From Clostridiales bacterium (lineage in GTDB: Bacteria > Bacillota > Clostridia > Lachnospirales > Lachnospiraceae), in NCBI GenBank assembly GCA_021199135.1, contig JAJQIQ010000039.1, positions 1 to 6,271 on the forward strand: a DNA stretch of 6,271 nt. The letters are read 5' to 3'. Positions 1 through 6,271 of the stretch are shown here, piece after piece. The notes beneath the pieces were generated by a model. The model was not told the origin of the DNA and ran no database searches. It saw only the letters and a list, made by a program, of their open reading frames with translations. Every line of letters starts with the position of its first letter. The stretch's first letter is position 1. A program made the translations under genes and the position numbers.

Positions 1-2654
1 CCCGCATCGACGAGCTCGGCGCGGAATGAGGGCTGCGCCCTGTCCCCCGCGAGGATCGCAGCCTTTGTCTCCTCCGCAGGCACGTCAAATTCTTTTTTCA
101 TGTAGTCTATGAGCTGGGTCTCCCTGTCGGCGTCGCTGTACCAGTGGAAGAGCGGCGCGTCGAACGGGATCCCCCATTTTTTCTCCGGGTTGTCAGAGTT
201 CCTTATGACGATGGGGAAACCCTTGACGAGGCCGCACATCGACTCGCTGGTCTTCTCGGTGTTCTCCGACGGCACCGTCGTTATCGACGGCATGAAGATG
301 TGGTCGACCTTCTGCCGGACGAGGTCGCGGATGTGCCCGTGCACGAGCTTCGCCGGGAAGCACTCCGTGTCTGAGGTGACGGCGGAGAGGCCGTTCTCGT
401 AAAGCTTCCGGCTGCTCGGCGAGGAAATCTTGACGTTAAAGCCGAGGGCGAGGAAAAACGTGTGCCAGAAGGGCATCGTGTCCCAGAATGAGAGCACGCG
501 CGGCAGCCCGATCGTGATGTATCTCTTTTTTTTGGGCTTCGGGGCAGGGTATTCCCTAAACAGCAGCTTCTCGCGGAGACGGTAGAGGTTTGGCGTGGCA
601 TCCTTCTCCTTCGTTTTCTGGCGAAGCTCTTCCTTTACTTTTTCATCGCCAGGGTCGCCTAAAATTTCGCCGCGCTCGCAGCGGTTGTTCGTGATCCACG
701 AGCTGCCGTTTGAGAACGTGATTATCGTTCGCTTGCAGTGGTTTCCGCAGAACGGGCATGGCGAGTTCGCCTCCTGCGTGTATGAAAATTCTTCTAGGTT
801 TTCGAGGCCGATGAATGTGCGTGCGTATGCGCGTTCCTTCGCGATCAGCGCCGCGCCGATTGCCCCCATCACGCCGGGGTAGGGCGCACGGGTCACGGGG
901 CGGCCTATGTATTCCTCGAGGGCGCGCAGCACCGCGTCATTGCAGAAGGTGCCGCCCTGGACGACTATATGGTCGCCCAGGCTCTGCAAATTTGACATCC
1001 GTATGACTTTGGTGAAGACGTTCTGTATGATCGAGCGGCACAGACCCGCCATGATGTCGGAGGGGCTCTTGCCGTCGCGCTGCTCGGTGACGATGCTGCT
1101 GTTCATGAAGACCGTGCAGCGGCTTCCGAGAACCGCGGGGCTCTTCGACGAGAAAGCCCTCGTCGCGATCTGCTCGACAGGGATGTGGAGGGAGCGCGAG
1201 AAATTCTCGAGGAAGGAACCGCAGCCGGAGGAGCAGGCCTCGTTCACGAGGATGTTTGTGATGATGCCGTCGTCGAGCCATATCGCCTTCATGTCCTGCC
1301 CGCCGATGTCCAAAATAAAGCTCGCGTCGGGCACGTATTTGGTGGCGGCGCGGGCGTGCGCGACGGTCTCCACGACGTGGCACTCGGTCGAGAATGCGCG
1401 TGAGAACAATTGTTCTCCATAACCAGTCGCCGCCGCTCCAAGGATGTCGAGTTTTGCCCCGACCTGGCGGTACCGGTCGCGCAGCGCGATCAGCGCCTTC
1501 TTTGCCACAATGAGCGGTTCGCCGCCGTTGGGCGCGTAGAAAGAATCTATGAGGTTTTCGTCGTTGTCTATGAGCACGAATTTTGTGGTCGTGCTGCCCG
1601 AGTCGATCCCGAGCCATGCGGATACCTTCTCGCCCCTTTTTGGGGCGCGGTTTTTTTGATCCGGGAGCGCGTGCCGCGCCAGGAATTCATCCTGTTCCTC
1701 TTGGGATGAAAAGAGCGGCTTTGACAGCGCGTCGTCGATGGGGTGTTTTTTGGTGAGCCTTGAAAGTTTTTCGAGGAGCCCGTCGATCTCGACCGCGTTG
1801 CCGCGGCAGATTCCGTCCAGGGAGAGAACCGCCCCCTTTGCGATCATGAGCTCCGGATGCTCCGGGATTAATATTTCGTCGTCGGAGAGACCCAGCCGTT
1901 CCGCAAAAACGTGCACGAGCACGGGGTTGAACGTCAGCGGCCCGCCCTCGAATGCGATTGGAGGCGTGAAGTCGAGACCCTGCGCGAGTCCGCCTATCGT
2001 CTGCTTGGCGATCGCGTGGAAGGCGGAGAGGGCGAGGTCAGCTTTTGAGGTGCCCTGGTTTAGAAGCGGCTGGATGTCGGTCTTTGCGTAGACTCCGCAG
2101 CGGCCCGATATGTCGTAGACGCAACTTCCCTGCTCGGCGAGGGAATTGAAGTCCTCGACCGGGACGTTTAATATGGATGCGACCTCGTCTATGAATGCGC
2201 CGGTGCCGCCCGCGCAGCTCCCGTTCATCCTCATGTCCGCGACCTCGGATTTGCCGGTGGCCTCGTCCTGCCTGAAGAATATAAGCTTCGCGTCCTGCCC
2301 GCCGAGTTCGATCGCCGTGCCCACGTGGCCGTAGCGCTCCTTGAGTGAGAGTGAGTTTGCGACGACCTCCTGGATGAACGGGACTCCCATCGCCTCGGCG
2401 AGCGGTTTTGCCCCTGAACCGGTGAGCGCGAGGCGGAGCTTTGCACCGGGAAATTTTTCTTTTATCTCGGCAAGCTCGCGGCGGACGCTTGCGGCCTGCT
2501 TGGCGTGGTGCCGCCTGTAGCTTGAGTACAGGCAGTTTGGGTTTCCTTTTTCGTATGCGACAATTTTCGTGGTGGTGGAGCCGATGTCAATTCCGACTAA
2601 GAGTTCGTGGGTTTCCTGATTTATTTCTTCGCTTTCCTGCGGCATGTCTGACAT
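1..2654 (-). CDS. Giant fused acyl-CoA dehydratase activase (BadF/BcrA/HgdC family, tandem ASKHA domains plus DUF2229), 3' part cut by window edge
   Basis: The 884 visible codons have no stop. ATP-dependent activases of this family pass an electron through a [4Fe-4S] cluster to 2-hydroxyacyl-CoA dehydratases. Seen: ASKHA domain 1 (about 18-300) with phosphate loop GIDIGSTTTK (21-30), GGQD (118-121), Cys147 and Cys186. ASKHA domain 2 (about 346-620) repeats this with GIDSGSTTTK (349-358), GGQD (451-454), Cys474 and Cys513. Both Cys pairs are 39 residues apart, the spacing I recall for the HgdC cluster ligands Cys127/Cys166. A linker carries Cys633, 636, 640 and 659. A DUF2229/HgdB-like region starts near Tyr712 with GLPR and ECFPAKL (Cys765) and runs to the edge. 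Family members of this architecture are about 1,400 residues, so over a third is missing. No signal peptide or membrane segment is seen, so it is probably cytoplasmic. The start at 2654 is preceded by GGAGG. Family assignment is secure; substrate is unknown, and these fused forms often lack an assigned pathway. Confidence 0.93.
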   Translation of the reverse strand, partial: MSDMPQESEEINQETHELLVGIDIGSTTTKIVAYEKGNPNCLYSSYRRHHAKQAASVRRELAEIKEKFPGAKLRLALTGSGAKPLAEAMGVPFIQEVVANSLSLKERYGHVGTAIELGGQDAKLIFFRQDEATGKSEVADMRMNGSCAGGTGAFIDEVASILNVPVEDFNSLAEQGSCVYDISGRCGVYAKTDIQPLLNQGTSKADLALSAFHAIAKQTIGGLAQGLDFTPPIAFEGGPLTFNPVLVHVFAERLGLSDDEILIPEHPELMIAKGAVLSLDGICRGNAVEIDGLLEKLSRLTKKHPIDDALSKPLFSSQEEQDEFLARHALPDQKNRAPKRGEKVSAWLGIDSGSTTTKFVLIDNDENLIDSFYAPNGGEPLIVAKKALIALRDRYRQVGAKLDILGAAATGYGEQLFSRAFSTECHVVETVAHARAATKYVPDASFILDIGGQDMKAIWLDDGIITNILVNEACSSGCGSFLENFSRSLHIPVEQIATRAFSSKSPAVLGSRCTVFMNSSIVTEQRDGKSPSDIMAGLCRSIIQNVFTKVIRMSNLQSLGDHIVVQGGTFCNDAVLRALEEYIGRPVTRAPYPGVMGAIGAALIAKERAYARTFIGLENLEEFSYTQEANSPCPFCGNHCKRTIITFSNGSSWITNNRCERGEILGDPGDEKVKEELRQKTKEKDATPNLYRLREKLLFREYPAPKPKKKRYITIGLPRVLSFWDTMPFWHTFFLALGFNVKISSPSSRKLYENGLSAVTSDTECFPAKLVHGHIRDLVRQKVDHIFMPSITTVPSENTEKTSESMCGLVKGFPIVIRNSDNPEKKWGIPFDAPLFHWYSDADRETQLIDYMKKEFDVPAEETKAAILAGDRAQPSFRAELVDA

Positions 2655-2665
2655 TTAAATTTATT

Positions 2666-2670
2666 CCTCC
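2666..2670 (-). promoter_or_regulatory. Ribosome binding site of the giant activase
   Basis: Read on the minus strand this is GGAGG, with 11 bases before the ATG at 2654. It supports that start over the next in-frame ATG (Met4, at 2645), which would sit 20 bases away. The rest of the 60-base gap between glmS and this gene (2655-2714) is A/T-rich, with an eight-U run in the transcript (2677-2684). There is no GC-rich hairpin before that run, so I see no intrinsic terminator and expect readthrough from glmS. Confidence 0.8.
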
Positions 2671-2714
2671 GATATTAAAAAAAATATATTAAGATCTTTT
2701 GTCCCTTGGTATCA

Positions 2715-4529
2715 TTACTCAACCGTGACCGACTTCGCAAGGTTGCGCGGCTGGTCGGGGTCGAGCCCCTTGCCGACCGAGGCGTAGTAGGCGATGATCT
2801 GCAGCACCGTGACCGCGGAGAACACCGCGAACCTGTCGTCGACCTTCGGGAGCGATATGTGCGTGTCGCAGATGGCGCGGTCGGTGATTTTTTCGTCCAT
2901 GCTAAGCAGAATCACGTATGCGCCCCTGGCCTTGACCTCGCGGATGTTTGAGATGACCTTGCTGTAGACGTGACCCTGCGTCGCCAGCGCGATGACAGGC
3001 ACTCCCTCGCTGATCAGGGCGATCGTGCCGTGCTTTAACTCCCCGGCGGCGTATGCTTCCGCGTGGATGTAAGAGATTTCCTTTAATTTGAGTGCGCCCT
3101 CCATCGAGAGCGTGTAGTCGAGCCCGCGCCCGATGAAGAAGGTGTTGTTGGCGTTTAACATTCTTTTCGTGAGCTGCTCGATTTTGTCCGACTGCGCGAT
3201 GACCGCGGAGATGCTATCGCTCACGTTCTGGAGATTTTCCATGAATTTTTTCGCGTCGTCCTCGGAGATTTTTTTCTGCACGAGCGCGAGCTTGCAGGCG
3301 AGGAGGTAGAACGACGCCATCTGCACGCTGTAGGCCTTCGTGCTCGCCACGGCGATCTCAGGCCCGGCGTGGGTGTAGAGCACGTAGTCGCTCTCGCGGG
3401 CGATCGAGGAGCCCTTGACATTTACGATTGAGAGGGTTTTCTTCGTCTTTTTCTTTGCGAGCCGGAGCGCCTCGAGCGTGTCGATGGTCTCTCCTGACTG
3501 CGACACCGCGATGACTATGCTCTCGTCCGTGATGACGGGCGGCTCATAGCGGAATTCTGAGGCGATCGCGACCGTGACCGGGACCTCCAGCATCTCCTGT
3601 ATCAAACTTTTTCCAACCATCCCGGCGTGCATCGCGGAGCCGCAGGCGATGATCGTGATGTCGCGGCAGCCCTCGAAGAAAGAGTCCGGGATCCCGTCGT
3701 CGGAGAGGTTCGGCAGGCCGCCCGAGATCCTAGGCGTTATCGTCCGCGCGATCGCGTCGGGCTGTTCGTTTATCTCCTTGAGCATATACGTCGGGTAGCC
3801 GTCCTTCTGAGCGGCGGTGACGTCCCAGCTGACCTCGGTCATCTCGGGCTCGATCGCCTTGCCGTCCATGTCCTGCATCGTGATCTCAGTGTCCGTCATC
3901 GTAAGTATCGCGTACTCCGGGACGATGAAATATTCCCGCCCGTACTCGATGAAGGCGGTGAGGTCGGAGGCGATGAACGTCCCCTCCTTGCACTTTGCCG
4001 CGACGAGGGGGCTTACGTTCCTTATCGCATAGATTTCGCCCGGGTGATTCTTAAATAAAATGCAGAACGCGAACGAGCCGCGGAGCAATGGCACGATCGC
4101 TTTTATCGCGCCGATTGCGTCCTCGCCGTCATAAAATTTGTCGAGGAGCGCCGCCGCGACCTCGGTGTCGGTGTCGGAGATGAGCCGGTCCTCAAGGCCA
4201 TACTCGGAGACGAGCTCGTGGTAGTTTTCGATGATGCCGTTGTGGATGAGCGCGACGTCGCCGCACTTGTGCGGGTGGGCGTTTCGGTTCGTGACGCCGC
4301 CGTGCGTCGCCCAGCGCGTGTGGCCGATCCCGCAGGTCGCTTCGTTGTCGTCGCATATCGCCCGCAGGTCGCGCACCTTGCCGGCGGTCTTCCTTATGGA
4401 AATCTTTCCGGTCTCCTTGAAGTACGCGATCCCCGCGCTGTCATATCCCCTGTACTCAAGCCTCTGCAGCCCGTCGAGCAGGACGTCCTGCGCCCTGACG
4501 TTGCCGCTGAATCCTATAATTCCGCACAT
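2715..4529 (-). CDS. glmS: Glutamine--fructose-6-phosphate aminotransferase (isomerizing), GlmS
   Basis: GlmS makes glucosamine-6-phosphate from fructose-6-phosphate and glutamine, the first committed step to UDP-GlcNAc for peptidoglycan; it acts in the cytoplasm as a dimer. The protein is complete at 604 residues (E. coli: 609 with Met). Seen: an N-terminal glutaminase domain (2 to about 220) with nucleophile Cys2 exposed after Met removal, HTRWATHG (70-77), Asn97-Gly98 and DTDTEV (119-124). The first SIS domain (about 285-420) has CGSAMHAG (296-303) and SQSGET (343-348). The second (about 455-604) has Glu484, His500 and the C-terminal tail NLAKSVTVE. Lys599 in that tail matches the E. coli Lys603 that binds the open sugar. 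The ATG at 4529 is fixed by the need for Met-Cys and by AGGAG seven bases upstream. It has its own promoter and is the first gene of a probable unit with the giant activase. No key residue is missing. Confidence 0.98.
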   Translation of the reverse strand: MCGIIGFSGNVRAQDVLLDGLQRLEYRGYDSAGIAYFKETGKISIRKTAGKVRDLRAICDDNEATCGIGHTRWATHGGVTNRNAHPHKCGDVALIHNGIIENYHELVSEYGLEDRLISDTDTEVAAALLDKFYDGEDAIGAIKAIVPLLRGSFAFCILFKNHPGEIYAIRNVSPLVAAKCKEGTFIASDLTAFIEYGREYFIVPEYAILTMTDTEITMQDMDGKAIEPEMTEVSWDVTAAQKDGYPTYMLKEINEQPDAIARTITPRISGGLPNLSDDGIPDSFFEGCRDITIIACGSAMHAGMVGKSLIQEMLEVPVTVAIASEFRYEPPVITDESIVIAVSQSGETIDTLEALRLAKKKTKKTLSIVNVKGSSIARESDYVLYTHAGPEIAVASTKAYSVQMASFYLLACKLALVQKKISEDDAKKFMENLQNVSDSISAVIAQSDKIEQLTKRMLNANNTFFIGRGLDYTLSMEGALKLKEISYIHAEAYAAGELKHGTIALISEGVPVIALATQGHVYSKVISNIREVKARGAYVILLSMDEKITDRAICDTHISLPKVDDRFAVFSAVTVLQIIAYYASVGKGLDPDQPRNLAKSVTVE

Positions 4530-4536
4530 ATGTTTT

Positions 4537-4541
4537 CTCCT
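4537..4541 (-). promoter_or_regulatory. Ribosome binding site of glmS
   Basis: On the minus strand this is AGGAG, followed by a seven-base spacer (4530-4536) and the glmS ATG. Spacing and match are near ideal, fixing the start that places the catalytic cysteine at position 2. Confidence 0.85.
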
Positions 4542-4567
4542 GTCTCTGCTCCCACTGTTTCACAAAA

Positions 4568-4617
4568 TTTTCCCGCTTCAATATAAAGAGGTATTATAGC
4601 ACTCATGCGCGGGAAAA
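4568..4617. repeat. Perfect 9-bp inverted repeat bracketing the glmS -10 box
   Basis: The left arm TTTTCCCGC (4568-4576) and right arm GCGGGAAAA (4609-4617) are exact reverse complements, 32 bases apart and 41 bp centre to centre, close to four helical turns. The right arm overlaps the glmS -35 by two bases; the left arm falls about 10-18 bases after the expected transcript start. This geometry suits a bipartite operator or DNA loop. The regulator is unknown. The long loop makes an RNA hairpin unlikely, and most of the right arm side is not transcribed. Confidence 0.55.
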
Positions 4618-4621
4618 GCAA
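4593..4621 (-). promoter_or_regulatory. Promoter of glmS (extended -10, sigma-A/sigma-70 type)
   Basis: Read on the minus strand: a -35-like TTGCTT (4616-4621, 3 of 6 consensus bases), a 17-base spacer, and a perfect TATAAT -10 (4593-4598) preceded by TG one base upstream (extended -10). The weak -35 fits reliance on the extended -10. The expected transcript start is near 4586, giving a leader of roughly 57 bases. That is too short for a glmS ribozyme, and no ribozyme-like core is visible. The core promoter lies between the arms of a perfect inverted repeat (4568-4576 and 4609-4617). Confidence 0.8.
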
Positions 4622-4628
4622 TGATAAA

Positions 4629-4638
4629 CGAATATTCG
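4629..4638. repeat. 10-bp perfect palindrome CGAATATTCG between the divergent promoters
   Basis: CGAATATTCG reads the same on both strands. It lies just upstream of the glmS -35 (about -43 to -52 for glmS) and well upstream of the ychF promoter. A small dimeric regulator could bind here, but the site is short and could be chance. Confidence 0.35.
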
Positions 4639-4648
4639 CATAAGAGTG

Positions 4649-4657
4649 TTATCCACA
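4649..4657 (+). promoter_or_regulatory. Perfect DnaA-box sequence TTATCCACA
   Basis: The nine bases match the high-affinity DnaA box exactly. It sits about 20 bases upstream of the ychF -35 and overlaps the left arm of the inverted repeat at 4654-4698. Near-matches to TTWTNCACA with one mismatch each lie at 4713-4721 (minus strand, TCTTCCACA) and 4732-4740 (plus strand, TGATCCACA), both in the ychF leader. No dnaA, dnaN or other origin gene is in view, so a regulatory role is more likely than an origin. Binding is inferred from sequence only. Confidence 0.5.
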
Positions 4658-4698
4658 ACATCTTTTAATATCTTCATTGAAAAACTCATGATGTTGTG
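4654..4698. repeat. Perfect 9-bp inverted repeat spanning the ychF -35
   Basis: CACAACATC (4654-4662) and GATGTTGTG (4690-4698) are exact reverse complements, 27 bases apart. The -35 of ychF lies between the arms and the right arm occupies the spacer, ending two bases before the -10. The whole element is upstream of the expected transcript start, so it would act as DNA, probably an operator, rather than as an RNA hairpin. Confidence 0.5.
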
Positions 4699-4705
4699 TT
4701 ATACT
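4677..4705 (+). promoter_or_regulatory. Promoter of ychF-nrdR (sigma-A/sigma-70 type)
   Basis: TTGAAA (4677-4682, 5 of 6 consensus bases), a 17-base spacer, then TATACT (4700-4705, 5 of 6) with an upstream TG giving an extended -10. The expected start of transcription is near 4712, leaving a leader of about 44 bases. This is the stronger-looking of the two divergent promoters and probably also serves nrdR, for which no separate promoter is apparent. Confidence 0.85.
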
Positions 4706-4742
4706 TCTGTTTTGTGGAAGAGAATCTGACATGATCCACATG

Positions 4743-4748
4743 AGGAGG
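4743..4748 (+). promoter_or_regulatory. Ribosome binding site of ychF
   Basis: AGGAGG, a full anti-Shine-Dalgarno match, stands seven bases before the ATG at 4756. Two earlier ATGs (4731 and 4740) are out of frame with ychF and lack a comparable site. Confidence 0.9.
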
Positions 4749-4755
4749 AGCATAC

Positions 4756-5856
<1,101 letters not shown>

Positions 5857-5874
5857 ATACTTAATAACGCGCAA

Positions 5875-5879
5875 AGGAG
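5875..5879 (+). promoter_or_regulatory. Ribosome binding site of nrdR
   Basis: AGGAG within AAAGGAGA, six bases before the ATG at 5886. It lies in the 29-base ychF-nrdR gap, which shows no hairpin or convincing promoter. Confidence 0.85.
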
Positions 5880-5885
5880 AATTTT

Positions 5886-6271
5886 ATGAAATGTCCATTT
5901 TGCAGCAGCGAAGACACTAGGGTCATCGACTCGAGGCCGGCGGACGACAACTGTTCGATCCGCCGCAGGCGCCTGTGCGATTCTTGCGGGAGGCGGTTCA
6001 CGACCTACGAGAAGGTCGAGACCATCCCGCTTATCGTCATAAAGAAGGACAACAACCGCGAGCAGTACGACCGCTCAAAGATTGAGGCGGGGCTGCTGCG
6101 CGCCTGCCACAAGCGCCCGATCTCGGTCGAGCAGATCACAGCTATCGTCGACGAGGTCGAGAACGAGATATTCAACCGCGAGGAGAAGGAGATCCCGAGC
6201 TCCCTCATAGGCGAGCTCCTCATGGACAAGATCAAGGACGTCGACGCCGTCGCCTACGTCCGCTTCGCCTC
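5886..6271 (+). CDS. nrdR: Transcriptional repressor NrdR, 3' end cut by window edge
   Basis: NrdR represses ribonucleotide reductase genes by sensing ATP/dATP through an ATP-cone and binding paired NrdR boxes. The 128 visible codons have no stop; the family is about 150 residues, so roughly 20-25 are missing. Seen: an N-terminal zinc ribbon starting MKCPFC with Cys3/Cys6 and Cys31/Cys34, the basic stretch RRRR (26-29), then CGRRFTTYE (34-42). The ATP-cone (about 48-128) begins PLIVIKKD and ends in VAYVRFAS, the conserved C-terminal boundary. The start follows a good ribosome site and is required by the zinc ribbon. Its targets (nrd genes) are not in the window, and I find no NrdR-box pair in the intergenic regions here, so there is no sign of local autoregulation. 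Placement behind ychF suggests expression from that promoter. Confidence 0.97.
   Translation, partial: MKCPFCSSEDTRVIDSRPADDNCSIRRRRLCDSCGRRFTTYEKVETIPLIVIKKDNNREQYDRSKIEAGLLRACHKRPISVEQITAIVDEVENEIFNREEKEIPSSLIGELLMDKIKDVDAVAYVRFA

Noticed and set aside
937..1617. A 226-codon open frame on the minus strand, and other long open frames within 1-2654 on both strands
   Set aside because: They overlap the giant activase, whose frame carries recognisable motifs throughout. The alternatives are arginine/proline-rich shadow translations of GC-rich DNA without motifs.
2671..2699. Possible terminator between glmS and the activase (eight-U run in the transcript)
   Set aside because: Only A/T-rich self-complementarity is present (a five-pair stem and the AAGATCTT palindrome), with no stable GC stem before the U run. 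It is also immediately followed by the activase ribosome site.
3269..3275. A7 run on the coding strand inside glmS as a frameshift site
   Set aside because: It encodes ordinary lysines in the middle of a conserved enzyme, with no domain boundary, so a programmed event has no rationale here.
4649..4740. Chromosomal replication origin
   Set aside because: There is only one perfect DnaA box, no dnaA/dnaN and no repeated AT-rich unwinding element, so regulation or chance is more economical.
4530..4755. NrdR boxes or a LexA-type box in the divergent control region
   Set aside because: I find no pair of NrdR-like 16-mers. The CGAATATTCG palindrome lacks the spacing of a LexA site.

Overview
The window holds four real genes in two divergent pairs. 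They are separated by a 226-base AT-rich control region (4530-4755) inside otherwise GC-rich sequence. Strong AGGAGG-type ribosome sites, sigma-70/sigma-A-like promoters, a very large oxygen-sensitive-type acyl-CoA dehydratase activase and an NrdR repressor suggest a GC-rich anaerobe, most likely in or near the clostridial/Negativicutes side of Bacillota. AGG (Arg) and ATA (Ile) codons are used freely despite the high GC. The phylum is an inference; other anaerobic lineages such as Synergistota are not excluded.

Minus strand, read right to left: a promoter at 4593-4621 drives glmS (4529-2715, glucosamine-6-phosphate synthase, complete, 604 aa). After a 60-base A/T-rich gap with no visible terminator comes the first 884 codons of a giant BadF/BcrA/HgdC-type activase (2654 to beyond base 1). 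It has two tandem ASKHA ATPase domains, a four-cysteine linker and the start of a DUF2229/HgdB-like region. Its C-terminal part lies outside the window.

Plus strand: a promoter at 4677-4705 drives ychF (4756-5856, complete OBG-family ATPase, 366 aa). After 29 bases follows nrdR (5886 to beyond 6271), the ribonucleotide reductase repressor, missing only its last few residues. The pair looks like an operon linking a translation/stress-associated ATPase to dNTP supply control.

The control region is the most structured non-coding part. Both divergent promoters are extended -10 types with 17-base spacers, and each is bracketed by its own perfect 9-bp inverted repeat. A perfect DnaA-box sequence overlaps one of these repeats, with two near-matches downstream in the ychF leader. 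A 10-bp palindrome lies between the two promoters. No RNA genes, CRISPR arrays, insertion sequences or phage genes were seen. No previously undescribed multi-gene system is evident; the best leads are the divergent control region and the domain-junction A8 run in the giant activase.
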